This document shows, one piece after another, positions 1 through 7,961 of a DNA stretch of 64,000 nucleotides. A program made the position numbers and the translations under genes. A model generated the notes under the pieces. That model ran no database searches. It had not been told where the DNA came from and saw nothing but the letters and a program-made list of their open reading frames with translations. Source of the DNA: Brevibacterium limosum (GTDB lineage Bacteria > Actinomycetota > Actinomycetes > Actinomycetales > Brevibacteriaceae); contig NZ_CP050154.1 in the NCBI RefSeq assembly GCF_011617705.1, forward strand, positions 3,348,001 to 3,412,000. The letters run 5' to 3'. The number at the start of each line of letters is the position of its first letter. Within the stretch, counting starts at the first letter, position 1.

Positions 1-37
1 CGGCTCGCCTCGGCGCAGGGCATGGACAGCACTCATA

Positions 38-67
38 TCGATGAGGGGCACGCGTCGATGAGGGGCA
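38..67. repeat. short direct repeat upstream of MFS gene
   Basis: The 13-mer TCGATGAGGGGCA occurs at 38-50 and again at 55-67, a 17-bp period, about 95 bp before the start of the symporter gene. It could be a paired regulator site or chance duplication. No promoter elements are clear beside it. Confidence 0.3.
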
Positions 68-160
68 GGCGGAATCGTTTCCGGGTGCTTTTCGTTCGTC
101 TCGCCAGCACGCCGAACACACGTGCCCGCAGGCCTCTCACCGTCGATCGGAGGGAGGGGC

Positions 161-1594
161 ATGTTCGGACCGGACAATGTCCGCAGACGGTGGCGGCCGG
201 AAGAGATCACCGTGACCAAGCCCGATGTCACGAAGCGGGCGATCGGCGCCGCCGCCATCGGCAATATCACCGAGTGGTACGACTTCGGAGTCTACGGCTA
301 CCTGGCGGTCGTCATCGAAGGAATCTTCCTGCCGAAGGATTCTGGCCCCATCGGACACGTGATTGTCGCCGGGCTCTTCGCCGTCGCCTTCCTCGTCAGA
401 CCTCTCGGCGGGCTCTTCTTCGGTCCGCTGGCCGACAGGATCGGCCGCAACAAGGTGCTCGCGATGACGATGATCCTCATGGCCGCCGGCACCTTCCTCA
501 TCGGGGTCATCCCCGACTATGCGACCGTGGGTCTGTGGGCGCCGTTCCTGCTGCTGGCGTGCCGACTGCTCCAGGGCTTCTCCACCGGCGGCGAGTACAG
601 CAATGCGATGACCTTCATCGCCGAATACGCACCGGATCGGCGGCGCGGGTTCCTCGGCAGCCTGCTCGAGGTCGGCACCTTCACCGGATATGTCCTCGGG
701 GCCTTGTTCGCGACGATCGTCCAGACCGTCTCGACTCCCGAATTCCTCGAGTCGTGGGGCTGGCGGATCCCCTTCTTCATCGCCCTTCCTCTCGGCTTCA
801 TCGGCGTCTACCTCCGGACGAGACTCGCGGACACCCCGGCCTACAAGGAGATGGAGCGGCTCTCCGAACAGGAGGAGCAGAAGAACCACGTCAAGGGAGA
901 GTTCAAGGAGATCTTCAAGCTGTGGCCGAATCTGCTGGCCTGCTGCGGTCTCGTGTTGGCCTGGAACGTCACGAACTACATGCTCACGTCGTTCATCCCG
1001 CTCTATTTCCCGATGGTTGAGGACATCCAAGGCAGCGGCGGCGTCTCCGAGCTGACCTCGCAGATCCTGCAGATCATCGTCATGGCCTGCTGCCTGGCCG
1101 TCATTCCGGTCATCGGCAAGGTCTCGGACAGGGTCGGTCGCAAGGCCGTCGTGCGATCCGGCGCCATCTCACTCATCGTCCTGTCGTTCCCGTCTCTCTG
1201 GCTCGTCCGCGGGCACAGCGACATCGTCGTCTTCCTCGGCCTGCTCATCATGGGACTCAGTCTCATCTGCTTCAGTGCGACGATGCCCTCGACCCTGCCG
1301 TCGCTGTTCCCGACGATGGTGCGCGCCGGAGCCCTGGCGATCGCGTTCAATCTTTCGATCTCGCTGTTCGGCGGCACGACCTCGGTGGTGATGACCTCAC
1401 TCATCAACGCAACCGGATTCCTCATGTGGCCGGCGGTCTACCTCATGGCGGCCGGCGTCATCGGACTCGTCGCCATCCACTTCGTGCCGGAGAGCAACCG
1501 CCGCCCGCTGTGGGGATCGACCCCGTCTGCGGCGTCACGGGAGGAGGCGGAGGATCTCGCCGAGGAGCTCAGCAGCAGAGCCGGACCCACCTGA
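161..1594 (+). CDS. MFS transporter, metabolite:H+ symporter (MHS) family
   Basis: A 477-residue inner-membrane secondary transporter with about 12 hydrophobic segments. The first helix carries NITEWYDFGVYGYL and the helix 2-3 loop carries GPLADRIGRNK, the major-facilitator signature; a second copy (GKVSDRVGRKAV) sits in the C-terminal half. The TEWYDF start and the GFSTGGEY segment are typical of MHS symporters such as ProP, KgtP and ShiA, which move osmolytes or organic acids with protons. The substrate cannot be read from sequence. I chose the ATG at 161 because GGAGGGAGGGG lies just upstream; a GTG at 212, right before the conserved region and after GGAAGAG, is a reasonable alternative. 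The reading frame is open back to a GTG at 122. Confidence 0.88.
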   Translation: MFGPDNVRRRWRPEEITVTKPDVTKRAIGAAAIGNITEWYDFGVYGYLAVVIEGIFLPKDSGPIGHVIVAGLFAVAFLVRPLGGLFFGPLADRIGRNKVLAMTMILMAAGTFLIGVIPDYATVGLWAPFLLLACRLLQGFSTGGEYSNAMTFIAEYAPDRRRGFLGSLLEVGTFTGYVLGALFATIVQTVSTPEFLESWGWRIPFFIALPLGFIGVYLRTRLADTPAYKEMERLSEQEEQKNHVKGEFKEIFKLWPNLLACCGLVLAWNVTNYMLTSFIPLYFPMVEDIQGSGGVSELTSQILQIIVMACCLAVIPVIGKVSDRVGRKAVVRSGAISLIVLSFPSLWLVRGHSDIVVFLGLLIMGLSLICFSATMPSTLPSLFPTMVRAGALAIAFNLSISLFGGTTSVVMTSLINATGFLMWPAVYLMAAGVIGLVAIHFVPESNRRPLWGSTPSAASREEAEDLAEELSSRAGPT

Positions 1595-1635
1595 GGCACG
1601 AATTCTGCTTCAGGCGCCGGTGGGCTCCTCGGGTG

Positions 1636-1998
1636 TCAGGACCTGCACAGGCAGAACGGGTGACCGGCCGGGTCGAGGAAGACGCGGAACGTCTCGCCCG
1701 GCTGCTCGGGGGCTTTGCCCGCACCGATCTCAAGCACGGACTTCTCCGCGACATCGAGGTCGTCGACGATGACATCGAGGTGCATCTGCTGGGGGTGAGC
1801 CTGCCCGGGCCAGCTGGGCGCGTGATAGTCCTCGACCTGCTGGATGCAGATCGGCGGCCAGGAATCGGAGGTGACTGCCGCCCAGGTGCCGTCCTCGTCG
1901 ACCGCGACCGTCCAGTCGAGAAGCTTTCCGTAGAACTCCGCGAGCTCGGCGGCGTCGGGAGCATCGAGCACGACAACGGGCTGCTTTGCTATAGCCAT
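1636..1998 (-). CDS. VOC (glyoxalase/bleomycin-resistance fold) family protein
   Basis: A 120-residue single-domain protein of the vicinal-oxygen-chelate superfamily. It shows the paired beta-alpha-beta-beta-beta pattern: an N-terminal half beginning VVVLDAPDAAELAEFYGKLL and a second half beginning MHLDVIVDDLD and ending FRVFLDPAGHPFCLC. This is the length of the common actinobacterial glyoxalase-like proteins. The substrate is unknown. Few histidine or glutamate metal ligands are evident beyond the DPAGHPFCL region. It is transcribed away from the following ATP-grasp gene, sharing the 1999-2191 intergenic region, and its stop faces the MFS stop. Confidence 0.85.
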   Translation of the reverse strand: MAIAKQPVVVLDAPDAAELAEFYGKLLDWTVAVDEDGTWAAVTSDSWPPICIQQVEDYHAPSWPGQAHPQQMHLDVIVDDLDVAEKSVLEIGAGKAPEQPGETFRVFLDPAGHPFCLCRS

Positions 1999-2191
1999 GC
2001 CCCGAGTCTACGCCGCGGCACGGACATGTCGAGGGCCCCGGCGGCGGCGGGCCCGAGCAGTGGACGATCTGCTCGAGAGGCAACGGCAATCGCGCCAGGG
2101 ACCCTGTTCGCGAAACGATGACGTGGCGTAGGATTGTTGAGCAGATCCGCCGGGCGAGCGATCGCGCCGGCACCCCAAGCGAAGGTGCGCG

Positions 2192-3223
2192 ATGAGTTCT
2201 CACACTCTGCCTGTCGGCGACACTCCGGCGGTGTACATCATCCACGACAATCCGGAATGGATCGCCCCATTCACCGAGGCGCTCGATCGCCTCGGCGTCC
2301 CTCATATCGAGTGGCTGTTGCCCGAGACCACGATCGATCTTGCCGCCGAACCTCCACAGGGGCTGTTCTGGTCACGGCTGTCGGCGTCGGCGCACACTCG
2401 AACCGATCGGCATGTGAAGGAGTACGGACGCGCGGTTCTCGACTGGCTCGCCGCCGCTGGGCGCCGGGTCCTCAACGGTCGCGACGTCTACGAGCTCGAG
2501 GTGAGCAAGATCCGTCAGCATCGCGAGCTGGCCGGCCGCGGCTTCGACGTGCCGCGCACCGCGGCCGCATTCGGACCGCAGGCGCTCGTCGAGGCCGCGG
2601 GGACCTTCGCTCCCCCGTTCATCACGAAGCACAATCAGGGCGGGAAGGGACTCGGTGTCCGCCGCTTCGACTCCCATTCGGAGCTTTCCGACGCGGCTGC
2701 AGATTTCGCACCCTGCGGAGCGAATGCACCGATCGACGGCATCACCCTCATCCAAGAGTATGTGCAGCCAGCGCTGCCATTCATCACCCGCGCCGAGTTC
2801 ATCGGCGGCCGTTTCCACTATGCGGTGCGCGTCGACGTCTCCGGCGGTTCCTTCGAACTGTGCCCGGCCGATGCCTGCGAGATCCCCCGGGCCGACGCAT
2901 CGATCGGTTCCGCTGCCACTCCGGTCAGCCGGTTCTCCCGCCGGGACGACATCACCGCCGAGACACCGCTGATCGCTCACCTCGAGACGCTGCTGGTCGA
3001 TCTCGGTGTCGCGATCGCCGGCATCGAGTTCATCGAAACTCTCGACGGTCGCCAGGTCGTCTACGACATCAACACGAACACGAACTACAACCCGACCGTC
3101 GAAACGGCCGAACAGCTGGCAGGTCGGCGGCCGGCCGCCGACCGGATCGCCGATTTCATCGCCGACACCCTCGCCGAGGTGGCCCCACCGTCCGCGTCGC
3201 TCGCCGGGTCCGCACCCCGGTGA
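2192..3223 (+). CDS. ATP-grasp (RimK-like) ligase-family protein
   Basis: A 343-residue cytoplasmic protein with an ATP-grasp layout. The N-terminal domain has HDNPEWIAPFTEALDRLG. The ATP-binding core includes FITKHNQGGKGLGVRRF, a glycine-rich loop with lysine, followed by LIQEYVQPA, and the metal-binding end is IEFIETLDGRQVVYDINTN, ending in the D-x-N-x-N typical of ATP-grasp Mg2+ ligands. Family members join a carboxylate to an amine through an acyl phosphate, as in RimK or peptide ligases; the substrates here are not known. The ATG follows GAAGG by 6 nt. The stop codon overlaps the start of the downstream kinase-like gene by 4 nt, so the two are probably co-translated. Confidence 0.78.
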   Translation: MSSHTLPVGDTPAVYIIHDNPEWIAPFTEALDRLGVPHIEWLLPETTIDLAAEPPQGLFWSRLSASAHTRTDRHVKEYGRAVLDWLAAAGRRVLNGRDVYELEVSKIRQHRELAGRGFDVPRTAAAFGPQALVEAAGTFAPPFITKHNQGGKGLGVRRFDSHSELSDAAADFAPCGANAPIDGITLIQEYVQPALPFITRAEFIGGRFHYAVRVDVSGGSFELCPADACEIPRADASIGSAATPVSRFSRRDDITAETPLIAHLETLLVDLGVAIAGIEFIETLDGRQVVYDINTNTNYNPTVETAEQLAGRRPAADRIADFIADTLAEVAPPSASLAGSAPR

Positions 3224-3897
3224 GCACCCGCATCCGGGTACTCACGGATCTGCTGACTGGGCTGCGCGCTGTCGGGCCCGGGCGGCGTGCTCTTGTGGCT
3301 CTCGACGGGGTCGACGGGGCCGGGAAGTCGACGATCGCCCGGGAACTCGTCGGTCTCGCGGAAGAGGGTTCGGGAGGTACCGGCACTGCGGCGGTTCGTC
3401 CGGTCGCCACAGCTGGCATCGACGGGTTCCACCACGCGCGGGCGGTTCGCTGCGCCCGCGGCAAGGGGCCGGAGACCTTTTACCGGGATTCCTACGACTA
3501 CAGCGCATTCGTCGAGTCGGTCGTCGAACCCTTTCGCAGGGGTGAAGCGATCGTTGCTGCGGTGTGGGACGTCGACGCGGACCGGCCGATCGAGCCGGAA
3601 CCTCGGATCCTGCCCAGCGACTGTGTCCTCCTCGTCGAAGGGATCTTCCTCCACCGTCCCGAGCTGCGCAGTCTCTGGGATGCGAGCGTGTGGGTCGATG
3701 TGCCGTTCGAGGTCTCGGTTCCTCGCGGCAATGAGCGGTTTCCCGGACGCTTCGATGCCGACCCCGAGGATGAGTCGAATCACCGATATGTCGGCGGCCA
3801 GCGCCTCTACTTCGCCGAGGCGACCCCGCGGGAGCAGGCGACGTGGGTGCTCGACAACCGCGACCTCGACCGGCCGACCTTGACCGGTCGGCCCTGA
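3220..3897 (+). CDS. uridine kinase-like P-loop NTPase
   Basis: A 225-residue protein starting at a GTG that overlaps the preceding stop (GTGA), a translational-coupling arrangement. The P-loop is ALDGVDGAGKSTIARELV at about residues 25-42. ETFYRDSYDYSAFVESVVEP and the lid-like segment EGIFLHRPELR match the uridine kinase/phosphoribulokinase-like family seen in actinobacteria. It most likely phosphorylates a nucleoside or similar small molecule; the true substrate is unknown. Pairing with an ATP-grasp ligase suggests a shared modification pathway (inference). The frame is open far upstream, but that part only shadows the ATP-grasp gene. Confidence 0.78.
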   Translation: MSTRIRVLTDLLTGLRAVGPGRRALVALDGVDGAGKSTIARELVGLAEEGSGGTGTAAVRPVATAGIDGFHHARAVRCARGKGPETFYRDSYDYSAFVESVVEPFRRGEAIVAAVWDVDADRPIEPEPRILPSDCVLLVEGIFLHRPELRSLWDASVWVDVPFEVSVPRGNERFPGRFDADPEDESNHRYVGGQRLYFAEATPREQATWVLDNRDLDRPTLTGRP

Positions 3898-3906
3898 CTC
3901 GTTCGA

Positions 3907-3928
3907 TCTGACAACAGTTCTTGTCAGA
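3907..3928 (+). terminator. short hairpin between kinase-like gene and TPP riboswitch
   Basis: TCTGACAA (3907-3914) and TTGTCAGA (3921-3928) form a perfect 8-bp stem with a 6-nt loop, 10 bp after the kinase-like stop. There is no T-run, so it may be a weak terminator. Its right arm, TTGTCA, could instead serve as the -35 box of the riboswitch promoter. Confidence 0.35.
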
Positions 3929-3944
3929 GTGATTGGGTCGAGGG

Positions 3945-4034
3945 GCTGCAGGGGAGCGCCGAAGGAGCCGGCGCTGAGAGTGCACACGCAGACCCTTTGA
4001 ACCTGATCCGGTGAGCACCGGCGGAGGGAGTGGA
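3945..4034 (+). promoter_or_regulatory. TPP riboswitch (THI element)
   Basis: The leader of tenA carries the hallmark TPP-aptamer elements in order: a G-rich P2 strand (GGGGAGC, 3951-3957), GCGCTGAGAG near 3971, and the pyrophosphate-sensing arm ACCCTTTGAACCTGATCCGG (3992-4011) closed by CCGGCGGAGGGAGTGG. The aptamer ends only a few bases before the start ATG at 4041, and GGAGGGAG doubles as the ribosome binding site. This predicts translational control, with TPP binding hiding the start (inference from geometry). Confidence 0.93.
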
Positions 4035-4040
4035 AGAGCA

Positions 4041-4733
4041 ATGACCACCACAGACATCAACACGACGATCACCGTGGCCGCCGACGGAGCGGTGTCGGCA
4101 CTGATGAGGTCGACGAGCAGACAATGGGCGGAGGCCATCGACCACCGATTCGTCCGCGAACTCTTCGCCGGCACCGTCGACGACGCGGTCATGCGTGACT
4201 ATCTGGTGCAGGACTATCAGTTCTTCGAGTCGTTCCTGTCCATGCTCGGTGCCTGCGTCGCCCATGTCGATGAGCTCGATGCGAAGCTGCGGTTCGCCCG
4301 GCAGCTGGGGATGCTCGCCGCCGATGAGGACACGTACTTCGTCGATTCCTTCGCCCAGCTGGGAGTGCGTCCCGATGAGTATCTCGACCCTGAGCTCACG
4401 GCGCCCACGGCGGGGTTCCGGGATCTCATGGACGAGTCCGTCGCCTCGGCGTCGTACCCGCAGCTGCTGATCGTCCTCGTCGTCGCCGAATGGCTCTACC
4501 TCGACTGGGCCGAATCCCAAGAGTCAAGACCGCCGCGCCAGGTGCACCGAGGATGGATCGACCTCCACCGAGGCGACACCTTCCACGGGTGGGTGCAGTT
4601 CCTCGTCGACGAACTCGAACGCGTGTTCCCGACAGACGACGACCAGGGCTCAGACGCCGAGACCCTGGGTCGCACCTGGCACCAGGCCGTCGACCTCGAA
4701 TGCGCCTTCTTCGACAACGTGTACGAAAACTGA
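4041..4733 (+). CDS. tenA: TenA family thiamine-salvage protein (aminopyrimidine aminohydrolase)
   Basis: A 230-residue all-helical TenA/thiaminase-II-like protein. Characteristic segments are FVRELFAGTVDDAVMRDYLVQDYQFF near the N-terminus and the C-terminal ECAFFDNVYE, which holds the conserved glutamate. At the usual catalytic cysteine position (CYWLYYE in Bacillus TenA) this protein reads AEWLYLDWAE, so the cysteine is missing and a glutamate lies beside it. That fits the TenA_E subfamily, which salvages aminopyrimidine from degraded thiamine by a cysteine-independent route. The ATG at 4041 is chosen because it follows the riboswitch; the frame opens earlier at a GTG inside the aptamer, which is not a plausible start. 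It stands alone, without thi biosynthesis genes beside it. Confidence 0.85.
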   Translation: MTTTDINTTITVAADGAVSALMRSTSRQWAEAIDHRFVRELFAGTVDDAVMRDYLVQDYQFFESFLSMLGACVAHVDELDAKLRFARQLGMLAADEDTYFVDSFAQLGVRPDEYLDPELTAPTAGFRDLMDESVASASYPQLLIVLVVAEWLYLDWAESQESRPPRQVHRGWIDLHRGDTFHGWVQFLVDELERVFPTDDDQGSDAETLGRTWHQAVDLECAFFDNVYEN

Positions 4734-4965
4734 GCCGCCCGGGCCTGCACACCGCAGCTGCCCAGCCCGCTGACCTGATATGTGGATTTACTTGTCAAGG
4801 GGCAGAATAATGTTTTCCCGGATCGGTTTCCGCTGGCGTCCAGGATGGTAAGAGTGCCACCGCGGTCAGGGGCGAGGTTCAGACGCGTCGTTGTCGACAA
4901 GCATTGTCAGCCTGATATTCGGGGGTTGGTTACCCCATGACGATTATTCGAACCGGAGCATCCCG
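4734..4965. other. gap between tenA and the IS110-type element
   Basis: No gene is seen. It holds a 10-bp palindrome TTGTCGACAA at 4891-4900 and a small GGGGTTGGTTACCCC hairpin near 4922-4936. No clear terminator for tenA is visible. Confidence 0.5.
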
Positions 4966-6347
4966 TTGTCTAGAATCGAGCGTCACCGCACCTTCTGGCG
5001 GGGTTGCCCATAGGTCAAACTCGGATCAGCTCCTGATGCTGCCTCGAACCGTCGCCCCTGCCGCGGGGCACGATCATCGTGAACTTACCCCATCTGGGCC
5101 TCCTGCCCCTCGGGGCCAGTCACGTTCATCTGTAAGGGTGCGGCCACCGACCAGCACCACCCTGCAAGCTCTCGGGCAACTGCGGTGTTCGCCTTGACCC
5201 GACGCTTCTTCCGAGCATCGAAGTTCGCCCATACCCGGTGCAATCGTTGATTGCCCTCGATCGCACGAACTCGGGTCGCAGCATCGACTTTGTCGAACTG
5301 TCGCAACAGGCGCGCCCCGGGTCGCGAGTACGGGCGGGCGTGTGACCACGCGGCCTCGATGAGCAGCTTCCTCGCATACGTGTTCCCGGCCTTCGTGATC
5401 GCTCCCTGCGACCGCGACTGCCCACTCGAGTGCTCCGACGGGGTCAGACCCAGATACGACCCGATCGTGGCCCCGGTGAATCGCGTCCAGTCGCCGATCT
5501 CGACCGCCAGCCCGAACCCAGTCGTGATTGAGATTCCTCGAAAACACATCAGAGCATCGATGATCGGTGTTTCCTCGGCTTCGGCGACCAGATCGGCAAT
5601 CGTCGCATCGAGACGTCTGACATGGGCCATCAGCAAAGTCTCGGTCTCGAGCTCCGCAGACAACGCTTGCTGCGATGCGGCTGGCTCGAGTCGTTGTCGA
5701 GCCAACCAGTCGTGATGAACCTGAGTCCACTTCGTGTCCTTGGGATACCGCAACGCGTGACGGAGGATCATCGCGTTGATCCGCTGCCGGGCATGCGTCA
5801 GATCGAGCACAGCGCGTTGCCTGGCCCGGGAGACATCCCGGAGTCCTTCCTGACCGATCGGCGGGACGCGGACCGCGGTGATCTCACCCAACGACAGCAT
5901 CCTCGCCAACCCCAGGGCATCACGCTGATCGGTCTTGACGCGGTCTCCCGGGGCCCGCAGCAGTTTCGACGGTGCCGCGACCGTGCAGGTGATTCCCTGA
6001 TCTGTGAGGTCGCGGGCGAGTCCGTATCCCGTTGGGCCGGCTTCATACGTGACCGCGGTGTCGTCGCCGTGGGCCTTGATCCACGAGATCACCGTGGGGT
6101 TATCGGCTGGCATCGTTGCCTGGTCGATTTCGCCGGTGTCAGCGTTCAGTGCTGCCGCGGTCACGGTTTTCGCGTGAACGTCTAATCCGATGAAGGTAGT
6201 CTTGAGCATGTCGGGACCTCCAAAAGCTCAAATGTGGCTCTACCAGTACACACCCGAAACCGGTGTTCCCGGTAGGACGGTGGTGGAGTCTGGGCAACCC
6301 ACGATTCCTTTGATGCACGGAGGCCCCGGCCCCGCCCTTACCTCATA
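4966..6347 (-). mobile_element. IS110 family (IS1111-like) insertion sequence
   Basis: An element of about 1.38 kb built around a DEDD transposase. A perfect 10-bp subterminal inverted repeat is visible: GGGTTGCCCA at 5001-5010 and TGGGCAACCC at 6291-6300, as expected for the IS1111 branch. TTGTCTAGA occurs at 4966-4974 and again at 6348-6356, just outside the repeats, and probably marks the shared recombination core and junctions. Family knowledge: these elements use a structured bridge RNA from a non-coding end. The non-coding ends here are about 110 nt (4975-5084) and about 138 nt (6210-6347), so a bridge RNA would have to lie in one of them; I could not fold it. Exact ends are inferred. 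Confidence 0.75.
5085..6209 (-). CDS. IS110 family transposase (DEDD recombinase)
   Basis: A 374-residue full-length transposase. The N-terminal RuvC-like domain has GLDVHAKTVTAA (first Asp), YEAGPTGYGLARDL (Glu) and GDRVKTDQRDALGLARML (paired Asp). The C-terminal Tnp domain has IGSYLGLTPSEHSSGQSRSQ followed by GAITKAGNTYARKLLIEAAW, which contains the serine used in strand exchange. All key residues are present, so the protein looks active. It makes DNA breaks and joins them at a core guided by the element's own RNA (family knowledge). It points away from the flavoprotein gene downstream in plus-strand order. Confidence 0.93.
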   Translation of the reverse strand: MLKTTFIGLDVHAKTVTAAALNADTGEIDQATMPADNPTVISWIKAHGDDTAVTYEAGPTGYGLARDLTDQGITCTVAAPSKLLRAPGDRVKTDQRDALGLARMLSLGEITAVRVPPIGQEGLRDVSRARQRAVLDLTHARQRINAMILRHALRYPKDTKWTQVHHDWLARQRLEPAASQQALSAELETETLLMAHVRRLDATIADLVAEAEETPIIDALMCFRGISITTGFGLAVEIGDWTRFTGATIGSYLGLTPSEHSSGQSRSQGAITKAGNTYARKLLIEAAWSHARPYSRPGARLLRQFDKVDAATRVRAIEGNQRLHRVWANFDARKKRRVKANTAVARELAGWCWSVAAPLQMNVTGPEGQEAQMG

Positions 6348-6364
6348 TTGTCTAGACTGACCTC

Positions 6365-7846
6365 ATGAGCACAGGTGTTGATGCAGTCGTCGTCGGATCC
6401 GGCCCCAACGGCATGGCCGCCGCGGTCACCCTGGCCCGCGCCGGGCTGTCCGTCGAGGTGTTCGAAGCTCAGTCGACGATCGGTGGCGGCGCCCGCACCC
6501 TCGACCTCGGTTTGGCGCCGGGCGTCACTCATGACATCTGCTCGGCCGTGCACCCGCTGGCCATCGCCAGTCCCTTCTTCGTCGACTTCGACCTGCGTGC
6601 CCGCGGCATGGAGCTGACCACCCCCGAGGTCTCCTACGCCCAACCCCTCGACGCCAAGCCCGCCGCGTTGGCGTTCCACGATCTCGACGAAACGGTCGAC
6701 CGCCTCGGCGAGGCGGGACCGGAATGGCGACGTTTCTTCGCCCCGCTGCTCGATCGTGTCGATGACGCGATCTGGCTCTCCCTCGGTGACAAGCGTTCCG
6801 TGCCGGAGACACTGCGCGATATTCCCGGAATCGCGAACGTCGTGAAGTTCGGCCTGCGGCTGCTGAGCCAGGCCAGTCCTGCCTGGAACATTCCGCTGTC
6901 CCACGAATCGAGCCAGGCCCTGTTCACCGGGGTCGCCGCGCATGCGATCGGCGGGCTGCCGGCGATGGGCACAGCGGCCACGGCGACGATGCTCTCCACG
7001 GTCGCGCACGCCGGCGGCTGGCCCTCCCCCATCGGCGGTTCGCAGGCGATCATCGACTACCTCGTCGCCGATCTCGAAGCACACGGCGGAACCGTCACCA
7101 CGAATGCGCGCATCGACCACGTCTCCGATCTGCCAGCGGCCCGCGCCTATCTTCTCGACACCTCGGCGCTGAACGCCGCCCAGATCTTCTCCGGACTCCT
7201 TCCCGGCAAGGTCGACCACAGCCTGCGTTCGTTCAAGCACGGCAACGCCGCCGCCAAGGTCGACTTCGTCCTCGACGGCCCGGTCCCCTGGTCCGACCCC
7301 GAAGTGGGCCGGGCCGGCACCATTCACGTCGGTGGGACCCGGGCCCAGATGGCCGCCGCCGAGGCGCAGGTGATGTCCGGTCGGATGCCGGCCGACCCCG
7401 TGTGCCTCGTCTCCGACCCCACCGTCTTCGACCCCTCACGCGAGGTGGGCGGACTGCGGCCGCTGTGGACGTATTGCCACGTCCCATTCGACTGCCCGCT
7501 CGACCCGACCGAGTACATCACCCGGCAGATCGAACGTTTCGCCCCCGGCTTCCGCGACCGCATCGTCGCTCACAATGCGATCCCCGCCTCCGAGATGGCC
7601 GACCACAATCAGAACTACATCGGCGGCGACATCGCGACCGGTGTTGTGTCCTTCTACCGCATGATGGCTCGGCCGCGCACCAGCTGGGACAACTACAGCC
7701 TCGGCGTGCCGGGGGCCTTCCTCTGCTCGGCGGCGACCCCACCGGCCCCGGGCGTGCACGGGATGAACGGCTGGTTCGCCGCCCGCCGAGCGCTGAAGAC
7801 CCGCTTCGGGATCGACGAGGCGCCCAGCCTGGCTCCGGGCGACTGA
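6365..7846 (+). CDS. FAD-dependent oxidoreductase, phytoene dehydrogenase (CrtI/CrtO)-like
   Basis: A 493-residue flavoprotein. The dinucleotide-binding fold is right at the N-terminus: VVVGSGPNGMAAAVTLARAG then EVFEAQSTIGGGARTLDL, the GxGxxG and GG-x-x-R-T/S motifs of the phytoene-desaturase-like NAD(P)/FAD family. The C-terminal FAD-binding end is GVPGAFLCSAATPPAPGVHG. Many actinobacterial homologues are annotated only as NAD(P)/FAD-dependent oxidoreductase, and no carotenoid genes lie nearby, so a desaturase role is uncertain. The ATG at 6365 lies about 9 bp after a TAGACT -10-like box at 6353-6358, suggesting a leaderless transcript. The IS110 element ends directly upstream and has replaced whatever lay 5' of that box. 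Confidence 0.82.
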   Translation: MSTGVDAVVVGSGPNGMAAAVTLARAGLSVEVFEAQSTIGGGARTLDLGLAPGVTHDICSAVHPLAIASPFFVDFDLRARGMELTTPEVSYAQPLDAKPAALAFHDLDETVDRLGEAGPEWRRFFAPLLDRVDDAIWLSLGDKRSVPETLRDIPGIANVVKFGLRLLSQASPAWNIPLSHESSQALFTGVAAHAIGGLPAMGTAATATMLSTVAHAGGWPSPIGGSQAIIDYLVADLEAHGGTVTTNARIDHVSDLPAARAYLLDTSALNAAQIFSGLLPGKVDHSLRSFKHGNAAAKVDFVLDGPVPWSDPEVGRAGTIHVGGTRAQMAAAEAQVMSGRMPADPVCLVSDPTVFDPSREVGGLRPLWTYCHVPFDCPLDPTEYITRQIERFAPGFRDRIVAHNAIPASEMADHNQNYIGGDIATGVVSFYRMMARPRTSWDNYSLGVPGAFLCSAATPPAPGVHGMNGWFAARRALKTRFGIDEAPSLAPGD

Positions 7847-7961
7847 TCGAGTGCGTCCCCGCGGGAATGCTCCACCATCTCAGACGTGATCGAATCGGGC
7901 ACAGATTGTCGGGCGGGACACCCTGGGCCACCGGAAGTATGGATGAGTGAAGGGAGAGATC

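Noticed and set aside
2134..3219. Long plus-strand frame upstream of the kinase-like gene
   Set aside because: It is an Arg-rich shadow of the ATP-grasp gene in another frame; only the part from 3220 has family motifs.
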